Assembly (NCBI RefSeq): GCF_051014685.1
Contig: NW_027478486.1
Coordinates: 992,001-1,056,000 of the forward strand
Source: Ptiloglossa arizonensis
Taxonomy: Eukaryota > Arthropoda > Insecta > Hymenoptera > Colletidae
Direction of reading: 5' to 3'
Length of the DNA stretch: 64,000 nucleotides
Positions 12,696 to 25,100 of the stretch are shown here, one piece after another. Under the pieces are notes generated by a model. It searched no databases. It had not been told where the DNA came from and worked only from the letters and a program-made list of their open reading frames with translations. The position numbers and the translations under genes were made by a program. How positions within the stretch are numbered: position 1 is the first letter of the stretch; the number at the start of each line of letters is the position of its first letter.

Positions 12696-14240
12696 AACAG
12701 GAATATCTCGAGTTCGTCAATCCGTTCATGAGGTATGGGAATTTGAAGTTAAGGAATGGTTGAGAAACCATCAAAATCTTCGCAAGTCTGATACTCGAAA
12801 CCAATAACTACTATGGCCTAGGGCAAAAATACACATACCGTTGTGATCGGGCGGGATTTCCTTTCAGATGCAACAGGAATTTCTCGAGTTCGTCAATCCG
12901 TTCGCGACATATGGGAGTTTGAAGTTAAGGAATGTTTGAGAAACCATCAAAATTTTCGCAAGTCTGATACTCGAAACCAGTAACTACAATGGCCAAGGGA
13001 AAAATACACAGACCGTTGTAATCGGGCGAGTACCTGCTTTCAGATGCAACAGGAATTTCTCAATTTCGTCAATCCGTTCGCGAGATATGGGAGTTTAAAA
13101 TTAAGGAATGGTTGAGAAACCATCAAATCATTCGCAAGTCTGATACTCGAAACCAATAACTTCTATGGCCTAGGGCAAAAATACACAGACCATTGTAATC
13201 GGGCGAGTATCTGCTTTCAGATGCAACAGGAATTTCTGGAGTTCGTCAATCCGATCGCGAGATATGGGAGTTTGAAGTTAAGGAATGGTTGAGAAACCAT
13301 CAAAATTTCCGCAAGTCTGATACTCGAAACCAATAACTGGAATGGCCTAGGGGAAAAGTACACACACCACTGTAATCGGCGAGTTTCTACTTTCAGGTGC
13401 AACAGGAATTTCTCGAGTTCGTCAATCCGTTCGCGAGATATGGGAGTTTGAAATTAAGGAATGGTTGAGAAACCATCAAAATTTTCGCAAGTCTGATACT
13501 CGAAACCAATAACTGGAATGGCCTAGGGGAAAAGTACACACACCGTTGTGATCGGGCGAGTTTCTGCTTTCAGATGCAACAGGAATTTCTCGAGTTCGTC
13601 AATCCGTTCGCGAGATATGGGAGTTTGAAGTTAAGGAATGGTTGAGAAACCATCAAAATCTTCGCAAGTCTGATACTAGAAACCAATAACAACTATGGCC
13701 TAGGGCAAAAATACACATACCATTGTAATCGGGCGAGTTTCTGCTTTCAGATGCAATAGGAATTTCTCGAGTTCGCCAATCCGTTCGCGAGATATGGGAG
13801 CTTGAAGATAAGGAATGGTTGAGAAACCATCAAAATTTTCGCTAGTCTGATACTCCAAACCAATAACAACTATGGCCTAGGGCAAAAATACACATACCAT
13901 TGTAATCGGGCGAGTTTCTGCTTTCAGATCCAACAGGAATATCTGGAGTTCGTCAGATGCAACAGGAATATCTCGAGTTCGTCAATCCGTTCGCGAGATA
14001 TGGGAGTTTGAAGTTAAGGAATGGTTGAGAAACCATCAAAATCTTCGCAAGTCTGATACTAGAAACCAATAACAACTATGGCCTAGGGCAAAAATACACA
14101 TACCATTGTAATCGGGCGAGTTTCTGCTTTCAGATGCAACAGGAATATCTCGAGTTCGTCAATCCGTTCGCGAGATATGGGAGTTTGAAGATAAGGAATG
14201 GTTGAGAAACCCTCAAAATTTTCGTAAGCTAGATACTCGA
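12696..14240 (+). repeat. Irregular satellite next to the orientation switch
   Basis: About nine monomers without an exact long-range period. At 12,750-13,080 a run (GGGCGGGATTTCC, GACATATGGGAG, AATGTTTGAG) repeats part of the 8- and 12-monomer units found further left. The unit at about 13,217-13,402 has a one-base loss (ATCGGCGAG). From 13,590 two units with CATCAAAATCTTCGC plus ATACTAGAAACC repeat, offset by the 29-bp duplication. The final unit is unusually degenerate (AACCCTC, TTCGTAAGCTAG). Confidence 0.75.
13925..13982 (+). repeat. 29-bp tandem duplication inside one monomer
   Basis: A 29-bp segment from CAGATCCAACAGG to GGAGTTCGT (13,925-13,953) is repeated immediately as CAGATGCAACAGG to CGAGTTCGT (13,954-13,982), with two mismatches. 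It lengthens this unit by 29 bp. As a result, the two flanking copies of a two-monomer motif (GAGTTTGAAG at 13,621 and 14,004) are 383 bp apart, which is 354 + 29. It lies about 260 bp left of the orientation switch and is the largest internal insertion I noticed in a single monomer. Confidence 0.9.
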
Positions 14241-14286
14241 ATGTCCTTTTTCCCCTAGGACATTCTAGATGTTGGTTTCGAGTATC
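14232..14286. other. Orientation-switch breakpoint with hairpin
   Basis: GATACTCGAA at 14,232-14,241 is matched in inverted orientation by TTCGAGTATC at 14,277-14,286. Inside it a perfect 9-bp inverted repeat, GAATGTCCT (14,239-14,247) and AGGACATTC (14,257-14,265), flanks a 9-nt spacer. The left copy lacks about 14 bases between GATACTCG and AATGTCCT that normal units carry there (AACCAATAACTAG-like), so the hairpin is asymmetric. AATGTCCTAGG also exists in an ordinary unit near 2,200, so both halves are satellite-derived. The structure fits a fold-back or template-switch join within satellite DNA; the mechanism is inference. An assembly join is the main alternative. Confidence 0.9.
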
Positions 14287-14899
14287 AGACTTGCGAAAAT
14301 TTTGATGGTTTCTCAACCATTCCTTAACATCGAACTCCCATGTCTCGCGAACGGATTGACGAACTCGAGAAATTCCTGTTGCATCTGAAAGTAGAAGCTC
14401 GCCCGATTACAATGGTGTGTGTACTTTTCCCCTAGGCCATAGTAGTTATTGGTTTCGAGTATCAGACATGCGAAAATTTTGATGGTTTCTCAACCATTCC
14501 TTAACTTCGAACTCCCATATCTCGCGAACGGATTGACGAACTCGAGAAATTCCTGTTGCATCTGAAACTAGAAACTCGCACGATTACAACGGTATTAGTA
14601 TTTTTCCCCTAGGCCGTTGTAGTTATTGGTTTCGAGTATCAGACTTGCGAAAATTTTGATGGTTTCTCAACCATTCCTTAACTTCGAAATCCCATATCTC
14701 GCGAACAGATTGACGAACTCGAGAAATTCCTGTTGCATCTGAAAGTAGAAACTCGCCCGATTACAATGGTGTGTGTATTTTTCCCCTAGGCCTTTGTAGT
14801 TATTGGCTTCGGGAATCAGACTTGCGAAAATTTTGATGGTTGCTCAACCATTCCTTAACTTCAAACTCCCATATCTCGCGAACGGACTGACGAACTCGA
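14287..14899 (-). repeat. First reversed monomers after the switch
   Basis: About three and a half units. The first (CCTTAACATCGAACTCCCATGTC, then GTAGAAGCTCGCCCG) closely matches units near 25,829-25,940 in the same arm, and less fully those near 27,060. It does not mirror the adjacent left-arm units. This ties the sequence immediately right of the switch to the right-arm repertoire. Confidence 0.75.
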
Positions 14900-15739
14900 G
14901 AAATTCCTGTTGAATCTGAAAGTAGAAACTCTCCCGATTACAATGGTGTTTGTACTTTTCCCCTAGGCCATAGTAGTTATTGCTTTCGAGTATCAGACTT
15001 GCGAAAATTTTGATGGTTTCTCAACCATTCCTTAACTTCGAACTCCCATATCTCGCGAACGGATTGACGAACTCGAGAAATTCCTGTTGCATCTGGCAGT
15101 AGAAACTCGCCCGATTACAATGGTGTGTTTATTTTTCCCCTAGGCCTTTGTAGTTATTGGCTTCGGGAATCAGATTTGCGAAAATTTTGATGGTTGCTCA
15201 ACCATTCCTTAACTTCAAACTCCCATATCTGGCGAACGGATTGACGAACTCGAGAAGTTCTTGTTGCACCTGGAAGTAGAAACTCGCACGATTACAATGG
15301 TGTGTGTACTTTTCCCCTAGGCCATAGTAGTTATTGGTTTCGAGTATCAGACTTGCGAAAATTTTGATGGTTTCTCAACCATTCCTTAAATTCTAACTCC
15401 CATATCTCGCGAACGGATTGACGAACAGGAGAAATTCTTGTTGCATCTGAAAGTAGAAACTCGCCCCATTACAATGGTGTGTGTACTTTTCCTCTAGGCC
15501 ATTCCAGTTATTGGTTTCGAGTATCAAACATGCGAAAATTTTGATGGTTTCTCAACCATTCCTTAACTTCAAACTCCCATATCACGCGAACGGATTGACG
15601 AACTCGAGAAATTCCTATTGCATCTGAAAGCAGAAACTCGCCCGATTACAACGGTATGTGTATTTTTGCCCTAGGCCATAGTAGTTATTGTTTTCGAGTA
15701 TCAGACTTGCGAAAATTTTGATGGTTTCTCAACCACTCC

Positions 15740-16800
15740 TTAATTTCAAACTCCCACATCTCGCGACCGGATGGACGAACTCGGGAAATTCCTGTTGCAT
15801 CTGAAAGTAGAAACTCGCCCGATTACAAAGCTATGTGTATTTTTCCCCTAGGCCATTGCAGTTATTGGTTTCGAGTATCAGACATGCGAAAATTTTTATG
15901 GTTTCTCAACCATTCCTTAACTTCAAACTCCCATATCACGCGAACGGATTGACGAACTCGAGAAGCTTTTGTTGCATCTGAAAGTAGAAACTCGCCCCAT
16001 TACAATGGTGTGTGTACTTTTCCCCTAGGCCATTCCAGTTATTGATATCGAGTATCAAACCAGCGAAAATTTTGATGGTTTCTCAACCATTCCTTAACTT
16101 CGAACTCCCATATCTCGCGAACGGATTGACGAACTCGAGAAATTCCTGTTTCATCTGACAGTAGAAACTCGCCCGATTACAATGGTGTGTGTATTTTTCC
16201 CCTAGGCCTTTGTAGTTATTGGCTTCGGGAATCAGATTTGCGAAAATTTTGATGGTTGCTCAACCATTCCTTAACTTCAAACTCCCACATCTCGCGACCG
16301 GATGGACGAACTCGGGAAATTCCTGTTGCATCTGAAAGTAGAAGCTCGCCCGATTACAAAGCTATGTGTATTTTTCCCCTAGGCCATTGCAGTTATTGGT
16401 TTCGAGTATCAGACATGCGAAAATTTTTATGGTTTCTCAACCATTCCTTAACTTCAAACTCCCATATCACGCGAACGGATTGACGAACTCGAGAAGCTCC
16501 TGTTGCATCTGAAAGTAGAAACTCGCCCCATTACAATGGTGTGTGTACTTTTCCCCTAGGCCATTCCAGTTATTGATTTCGAGTATCAAACCAGCGAAAA
16601 TTTTGATGGTTTCTCAACCATTCCTTAACTTCGAACTCCCATATCTCGCGAACGGATTGACGAACTCGAGAAATTCCTGTTTCATCTGACAGTAGAAACT
16701 CGCCCGATTACAATGGTGTGTGTATTTTTCCCCTAGGCCTTTGTAGTTATTGGCTTCGGGAATCAGATTTGCGAAAATTTTGATGGTTGCTCAACCATTC
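15740..16800 (-). repeat. 531-bp (3-monomer) duplication inside the first copy of the large HOR
   Basis: The run CCCACATCTCGCGACCGGATGGACG, AAAGCTATGTG, CATCTGACAG recurs at 531 bp (TCGCGACCGG at 15,761 and 16,292). A related unit with GCGAACGGATGGACG follows 885 bp later at 17,177. This internal gain helps explain why the first large copy is longer than the later ones. Confidence 0.8.
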
Positions 16801-19739
16801 CTTAACTTCAAACTCCCATATCTCGCGAACGGATTGACGAACTCGAGAAGTTCCTGTTGCACCTGAAAGTAGAAACTCGCCCGATTACAATGGTGTGTGT
16901 ACTTTTCCCCTACGCCATAGTAGTTATTGGTTCCGAGTATCAGACTTGCGAAAATTTTGATTGTTGCTCTAGCGTTCCTTAACTTCAAACTCCCATATCA
17001 CGCGAACGGATTGACGAACTCGAGAAATTCCGGTTGCATCTGAAAGTAGAAACTCGCCCGATTACAACGGTATGTGTATTTTTGCCCTAGGCCATAGTAG
17101 TTATTGTTTTCGAGTATCAGACTTGCGAAAATTTTGATGGTTTCTCAACCATTCCTTAACTTCAAACTCCCACATCTCGCGAACGGATGGACGAACTCGA
17201 GAAATTCCTGTTGCATCTGAAAGTAGAAACTCGCCCGATTACAAAGCTATGTGTATTTTTCCCCTAGGCCATTGCAGTTATTGGTTTCGAGTATCAGACA
17301 TGCGAAAATTTTTATGGTTTCTCAACCATTCCTTAACTTCAAACTCCCATATCACGCGAACGGATTGACGAACTCGAGAAGCTCCTGTTGCATCTGAAAG
17401 TAGAAACTCGCCCCATTACAATGGTGTGTGTACTTTTCCCCTAGGCCATTCCAGTTATTGATTTCGAGTATCAAACCAGCGAAAATTTTGATGGTTTCTC
17501 AACCATTCCTTAACTTCAAACTCCAATATCTCGCGAACGGATTGACGAACTCGAGAAATTCCTGTTGCATCTGAAAGTAGAAACTCTCCCGATTACAATG
17601 GTGTTTGTACTTTTCCCCTAGGCCATAGTAGTTATTGGTTTCGAGTATCAGACTTGCGAAAATTTTGATGGTTTCTCAACCATTCCTTAACTTCGAACTC
17701 CCATATCTCGCGAACGGATTGACGAACTCGAGAAATTCCTGTTGCATCTGACAGTAGAAACTCGCCCGATTACAATGGTGTGTTTATTTTTCCCCTAGGC
17801 CTTTGTAGTTATTGGCTTCGGGAATCAGATTTGCGAAAATTTTGATGGTTGCTCAACCATTCCTTAACTTCAAACTCCCATATCTCGCGGACGGATTGAC
17901 GAACTCGAGAAGTTCCTGTTGCACCTGAAAGTAGAAACTCGCCCGATTACAATGGTGTGTGTACTTTTCCCCTAGGCCATAGTAGTTATTGGTTTCGAGT
18001 ATCAGACTTGCGAAAATTTTGATGGTTTCTCAACCATTCCTTAAATTCTAACTCCCATATCTCGCGAACGGATAGACGAACAGGAGAAATTCCTGTTGCA
18101 TCTGAAAGTAGAAACTCGCCCCATTACAATGGTGTGTGTACTTTTCCTCTAGGCCATTCCAGTTATTGGTTTCGAGTATCAGACATGCGAAAATTTTGAT
18201 GGTTTCTCAACCATTCCTTAACTTCAAACTCCCATATCACGCGAACGGATTGACGAACTCGAGAAATTCCTATTGCATCTGAAAGCAGAAACTCGCCCGA
18301 TTACAACGGTATGTGTATTTTTGCCCTAGGCCATAGTAGTTATTGTTTTCGAGTATCAGACTTGCGAAAATTTTGATGGTTTCTCAACCATTCCTTAATT
18401 TCAAACTCCCACATCTCGCGAACGGATTGACGAACTCGAGAAATTCCTGTTGCATCTGAAAGTAGAAACTCGCCCGATTACAAAGCTATGTGTATTTTTC
18501 CCCTAGGCCATTGCAGTTATTGGTTTCGAGTATCAGACATGCGAAAATTTTTATGGTTTCTCAACCATTCCTTAACTTCAAACTCCCATATCACGCGAAC
18601 GGATTGACGAACTCGAGAAGCTCCTGTTGCATCTGAAAGTAGAAACTCGCCCCATTACAATGGTGTGTGTACTTTTCCCCTAGGCCATTCCAGTTATTGA
18701 TTTCGAGTATCAAACCAGCGAAAATTTTGATGGTTTCTCAACCATTCCTTAACTTCGAACTCCCATATCTCGCGAACGGATTGACGAACTCGAGAAATTC
18801 CTGTTGCATCTGACAGTAGAAACTCGCCCGATTACAATGGTGTGTGTATTTTTCCCCTAGGCCTTTGTAGTTATTGGCTTCGGGAATCAGACTTGCGAAA
18901 ATTTTGATGGTTGCTCAACCATTCCTTAACTTCAAACTCCCATATCTCGCGAACGGATTGACGAACTCGAGAAATTCCGGTTGCATCTGAAAGTAGAAAC
19001 TCGCCCGATTACATCGGTGTGTGTACTTTTCCCCTAGGCAATAGTAGTTATTGGTTTCGAGTATCAGACTTGCGAAAATTTTGATGGTTTCTCAACCATT
19101 CCTTAACTTCAAACTCCCATATCACGCGAACGGATTGACGAACTCCAGAAATTCCTATTGCATCTGAAAGCAGAAACTCGCCCGATTACAACGGTATGTA
19201 AATTTTTGCCCTAGGCCATAGTAGTTATTGTTTTCGAGTATCAGACTTGCGAAAATTTTGATGGCTTTTCAACCATTCCTTAATTTCAAACTCCCATATC
19301 TCGCGAGCGGAATGACGAACTCGAGAAATTCCTGTTGCATCTGAAAGTAGAAACTCGCCCGATTACAATGGTGTGTGTACTTTTCCCCTAGGCCATAGTA
19401 GTTATTGGTTTCGTGTATCAGACTTGCGAAAATTTTCATGTTGCTCAAGCGTTCCTTAATTTCAAACTCCCATATCTCGCGAGCGGACTGACGAACTCGA
19501 GATCTTCCTGTTGCATCTGAAAGTAGAAACTCGCCCGATTACAATGGTGTTTGTACTTTTCCCCTAGGCCATAGTAGTTATTGGTTTCGAGTATCAAACT
19601 TGCGAAAATTTTGATGGTTTCTCAACCATTCCTTAACTTCGAACTCCCATGTCTCGCGAACGGATTGACGAAGTCGAGAAATTTCCGTTGCATCTGAAAG
19701 TAGAAACTCGCCCCATTACAATGGTGTGTGTACTTTTCC

Positions 19740-20270
19740 TCTAGGCCATTCCAGTTATTGGTTTCGAGTATCAGACATGCGAAAATTTTGATGGCTTTTC
19801 AACCATTCCTTAATTTCAAACTCCCATATCTCGCGAGCGGAATGACGAACTCGAGAAATTCCTGTTGCATCTGAAAGTAGAAACTCGCCCCATTACAATG
19901 GTGTGTGTACTTTTCCTCTAGGCCATTCCAGTTATTGGTTTCGAGTATCAGACATGCGAAAATTTTGATGGCTTTTCAACCATTCCTTAATTTCAAACTC
20001 CCATATCTCGCGAGCGGAATGACGAACTCGAGAAATTCCTATTGCATCTGAAAGCAGAAACTCGCCCGATTACAACGGTATGTAAATTTTTGCCCTAGGC
20101 CATAGTAGTTATTGTTTTCGAGTATCAGACTTGCGAAAATTTTGATGGCTTTTCAACCATTCCTTAATTTCAAACTCCCATATCTCGCGAGCGGAATGAC
20201 GAACTCGAGAAATTCCTGTTGCATCTGAAAGTAGAAACTCGCCCGATTACAATGGTGTGTGTACTTTTCC
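19740..20270 (-). repeat. Run of near-identical single monomers
   Basis: Units with ATGGCTTTTCAACC followed by GCGAGCGGAATGACG occur at 19,791, 19,968 and 20,145, exactly 177 bp apart, with an earlier relative at 19,261. This is local amplification of one monomer rather than of a multi-monomer block. It sits at the seam between the second and third copies of the large HOR. Confidence 0.85.
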
Positions 20271-22159
20271 CCTAGGCCTTTGTAGTTATTGGCTTCGGGA
20301 ATCAGATTTGCGAAAATTTTGATGGTTGCTCAACCATTCCTTAACTTCAAACTCCCATATCTCGCGGACGGATTGACGAACTCGAGAAGTTCCTGTTGCA
20401 CCTGAAAGTAGAAACTCGCCCGATTACAATGGTGTGTGTACTTTTCCCCTAGGCCATAGTAGTTATTGGTTTCGAGTATCAGACTTGCGAAAATTTTGAT
20501 GGTTTCTCAACCATTCCTTAAATTCTAACTCCCATATCTCGCGAACGGATAGACGAACAGGAGAAATTCCTGTTGCATCTGAAAGTAGAAACTCGCCCCA
20601 TTACAATGGTGTGTGTACTTTTCCTCTAGGCCATTCCAGTTATTGGTTTCGAGTATCAGACATGCGAAAATTTTGATGGTTTCTCAACCATTCCTTAACT
20701 TCAAACTCCCATATCACGCGAACGGATTGACGAACTCGAGAAATTCCTATTGCATCTGAAAGCAGAAACTCGCCCGATTACAACGGTATGTGTATTTTTG
20801 CCCTAGGCCATAGTAGTTATTGTTTTCGAGTATCAGACTTGCGAAAATTTTGATGGTTTCTCAACCATTCCTTAATTTCAAACTCCCACATCTCGCGAAC
20901 GGATTGACGAACTCGAGAAATTCCTGTTGCATCTGAAAGTAGAAACTCGCCCGATTACAAAGCTATGTGTATTTTTCCCCTAGGCCATTGCAGTTATTGG
21001 TTTCGAGTATCAGACATGCGAAAATTTTTATGGTTTCTCAACCATTCCTTAACTTCAAACTCCCATATCACGCGAACGGATTGACGAACTCGAGAAGCTC
21101 CTGTTGCATCTGAAAGTAGAAACTCGCCCCATTACAATGGTGTGTGTACTTTTCCCCTAGGCCATTCTAGTTATTGATTTCGAGTATCAAACCAGCGAAA
21201 ATTTTGATGGTTTCTCAACCATTCCTTAACTTCGAACTCCCATATCTCGCGAACGGATTGACGAACTCGAGAAATTCCTGTTGCATCTGACAGTAGAAAC
21301 TCGCCCGATTACAATGGTGTGTGTATTTTTCCCCTAGGCCTTTGTAGTTATTGGCTTCGGGAATCAGACTTGCGAAAATTTTGATGGTTGCTCAACCATT
21401 CCTTAACTTCAAACTCCCATATCTCGCGAACGGATTGACGAACTCGAGAAATTCCGGTTGCATCTGAAAGTAGAAACTCGCCCGATTACATCGGTGTGTG
21501 TACTTTTCCCCTAGGCAATAGTAGTTATTGGTTTCGAGTATCAGACTTGCGAAAATTTTGATGGTTTCTCAACCATTCCTTAACTTCAAACTCCCATATC
21601 ACGCGAACGGATTGACGAACTCCAGAAATTCCTATTGCATCTGAAAGCAGAAACTCGCCCGATTACAACGGTATGTAAATTTTTGCCCTAGGCCATAGTA
21701 GTTATTGTTTTCGAGTATCAGACTTGCGAAAATTTTGATGGCTTTTCAACCATTCCTTAATTTCAAACTCCCATATCTCGCGAGCGGAATGACGAACTCG
21801 AGAAATTCCTGTTGCATCTGAAAGTAGAAACTCGCCCGATTACAATGGTGTGTGTACTTTTCCCCTAGGCCATAGTAGTTATTGGTTTCGTGTATCAGAC
21901 TTGCGAAAATTTTCATGTTGCTCAAGCGTTCCTTAATTTCAAACTCCCATATCTCGCGAGCGGACTGACGAACTCGAGATCTTCCTGTTGCATCTGAAAG
22001 TAGAAACTCGCCCGATTACAATGGTGTTTGTACTTTTCCCCTAGGCCATAGTAGTTATTGGTTTCGAGTATCAAACTTGCGAAAATTTTGATGGTTTCTC
22101 AACCATTCCTTAACTTCGAACTCCCATGTCTCGCGAACGGATTGACGAAGTCGAGAAAT

Positions 22160-25100
22160 TTCCGTTGCATCTGAAAGTAGAAACTCGCCCGATTACGATG
22201 GTGTGTGTATTTTTCCCCTAGGCCTTTGTAGTTATTGGCTTCGGGAATCAGACTTGCGAAAATTTTGATTGTTGCTCAACCATTCCTTAACTTCAAACTC
22301 CCATATCTCGCGAACGGACTGACGAACTCGAGAAATTCCTGTTGCATCTGAAAGTAGAAACTCTCCCGATTACAATGGTGTTTGTACTTTCCCCCTAGGC
22401 CATAGTAGTTATTGGTTTCGAGTATCAGACTTGCGAAAATTTTGATGGTCTCTAAACCATTCCTTAACTTCGAACTCCCATATCTCCCGAACGGATTGAC
22501 GAACTCGAGAAATTCCTGTTGCATCTGACAGTAGAAACTCGCCCGATTACAATGGTGTGTGTACTGTTCACCTAGGCCTTTGTAGTTATTGGTTTCGTGT
22601 ATCAGACTTGGAAAATTTTTATGGTTTCTCAACCATTCCTTAACTTCGAACTCCCATATCTCGCGAACAGATTGACGAACTCGAGAAATTCCTGTTGCAT
22701 CTGAAAGTAGAAATTCGCCCGATTACAATGGTGTGTGTACTTTTCCCCTAGGCCATAGTAGTTATTGGTTTCGAGTATCAGACATGCGAAAATTTTGATG
22801 GTTTCTCAACCATTCCTTAACTTCGAACTCCCATATCTCGCGAACGGATTGACGAACTCGAGAAACTCCTGTTGCATCTGAAACTAGAAACTCGCACGAT
22901 TACAACGGTATATGTATTTTTCCCCTAGGCCTTTGTAGTTATTGGCTTCGGGAATCAGACTTGCGAAAATTTTGATGGTTGCTCAACCATTCCTTAACTT
23001 CAAACTCCCATATCTCGCGAACGGATTGACGAACTCGAGAAATTCCTGTTGCATCTGAAAGTAGAAACTCGCCCGATTACAATGGTGTGTGTACTTTTCC
23101 CCTAGGCCTTTGTAGTTATTGGCTTCGGGAATCAGACTTGCGAAAATTTTGATGGTTGCTCAACCATACCTTAACTTCAAACTCCCATATCTCGCGAACG
23201 GACTGACGAACTCGAGAAATTCCTGTTGCATCTGAAAGTAGAAACTCTCCCGATTACAGTGGTGTTTGTACTTTTCCCCTAGGCCATAGTAGTTATAGGT
23301 TTCGAGTATCAGACTTGCGAAAATTTTGATGGTTTCTCAACCATTCCTTAACTTCGAACTCCCATATCTCGCGAACGGATTGACGAACTCGAGAAATTCC
23401 TGTTGCATCTGACAGTAGAAACTCGCCCGATTACAAGGGTGTGTGTACTTTTCCCATAGGCCATGGTAGTTATTGGTTCCGAGTATCAGTTTTGCGAAAA
23501 TTTTGATTGTTGCTCAAGCGTTCCTTAACTTCAAACTCCCATATCTCGCGAACGGATTGACGAACTGGAGAAATTCCTGTTGCATCTGAAAGTAGAAACT
23601 CGCCCCATTACAATGGTGTGTGTACTTTTCCCTAGGCCATTCCAGTTATTGGTTTCGAGTATCAGACCAGCGAAAATTTTGATGGTTTCTCAACCATTCC
23701 TTAACTTCAAACTCCAATATCTCGCGAATGGATTGACGAACTCGAGAAATTACTGATGCATCTGAAAGTAGAAAGTCGCCCAATTACAATGGTGTGTGTA
23801 CTTTTCCGCTACGCCATTCCAGTTATTGGTTTCGAGTACCAGACCAGAGAAAATTTTGATGGTTTCTCAACCATTCCTTAACTTCAAACTCCCATACTTC
23901 GCGAACGGATTGACGAACTCGAGAAATTGCTGTTCCATCTGAAAGTAGAAACTCGCCCGATTACAACGGTCTGTCTATTTTTCCCCTAGGCCATTGTAGT
24001 TATAGGTTTCGAGTATCAGACATGCGAAAATTTTGATGGTTTCTCAACCATTCCTTAACTTCAAACTCCCATATCACGCGAACGGATTGACGAACTCGAG
24101 AAATTCCTGTTGCATCTGAAAGTAGAAACTCGCCCCATTACAATGGTGTGTGTACTTTTCCCTTAGGCCATTCCAGATATTGGTTTCGAGTATCAGACGA
24201 GAGAAAATTTTGATGGTTTCTCAGCCATTCCTTAACTTCAAACTCCCATATCTCGCGAACGGATTGACGAACTCGAGAAATTGCTGTTCCATCTGAAAGT
24301 AGAAACTCGCCCGATTACAACGGTCTGTCTATTTTTCCCCTAGGCCATTGTAGTTATAGGTTTCGAGTATCAGACTTGCGAAAATTTTGATGGCTTTTCA
24401 ACCATTCCTTAATTTCAAACTCCCATATCTCGCGAGCGGATTGACGAACTCGAGAAATTCCTGATGCATCTGAAAGTAGAAAGTCGCACATTTACAATGG
24501 TGTGTGTACTTTTCCGCTACGCCATTCCAGTTATTGGTTTCGAGTACCAGACCAGAGAAAATTTTGATGGTTTCTCAACCATTCCTTAACTTCCAACTCC
24601 CATATCTCGCGAACGGATTGACGAACTCGAGAAATTCCTGTTGCACCTGAAAGTAGAAACTCGCCCGATTACAATGGTGTGTGTACTTTTCCCCTAGGCC
24701 ATAGTAGTTATTGGTTTCGATTATCAGACTTGCGAAAATTTTGATGGTTGCTCAAGCGTTCCTTAACTTCAAACTCCCATATCACGCGAACGGGTTGACG
24801 AACTCGAGAAATTCCTGTTGCATCTAAAAGTAGAAACTCGCCCCATTACAATGGTGTGTGTACTTTTCCCTTAGGCCATTCCAGATATTGGTTTCGAGTA
24901 TCAGACGAGAGAAAATTTTGATGGTTTCTCAGCCATTCCTTAACTTCAAACTCCCATATCTCGCGAACGGATTGACGAACTCGAGAAATTGCTGTTCCAT
25001 CTGAAAGTAGAAACTCGCCCGATTACAACGGTCTGTCTATTTTTCCCCTAGGCCATTGTAGTTATAGGTTTCGAGTATCAGACATGCGAAAATTTTGATG

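Larger units (their letters stand above)
1..14240 (+). repeat. Left arm: satellite monomers in forward orientation
   Basis: About 80 consecutive monomers read in the orientation GGAATGGTTGAGAAACC, then AAAATTTTCGC, CCTAGG, CTCGAG and TTCGCGAG. Variants frequent in this arm include TTTCATATGCAAC, GAGTATCTGC or GAGTACCTGC, and TGGGAGTTAGAAG. Variants common in the other arm (the CTTTGTAG plus CGGGAATCAG haplotype, CTGTTCCATCTG, and ACCAGAGAAAA) were not found here in reverse complement by eye. The arm begins inside a monomer, so the array continues to the left. Confidence 0.95.
14900..22160 (-). repeat. 2.48-2.66 kb (14- to 15-monomer) HOR, three related copies
   Basis: First to second copy: CTCCCGATTAC at 14,931 and 17,585, and TTCTAACTCCC at 15,391 and 18,046, a spacing of 2,654-2,655 bp. 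Second to third copy: GATCTTCC at 19,501 and 21,978, GATAGACGAACAGG at 18,071 and 20,548, and GTATGTAAATTTTTGCC with its last bases at 19,201 and 21,678, all 2,477 bp apart. Copies two and three match from about 17,795-19,680 to 20,272-22,157 and look nearly identical. The unit also carries AAAGCTATGTG and GAGAAGCTCCTG monomers. Confidence 0.9.

Noticed and set aside
13000..15500. A large perfect palindrome centred on the orientation switch
   Set aside because: Beyond the roughly 55-bp hairpin, units on either side carry different variants (CATCAAAATCTTCGC with ATACTAGAAACC on the left; ACATCGAACTCCCATGTC on the right). The arms are inverted members of one family, not mirror copies.
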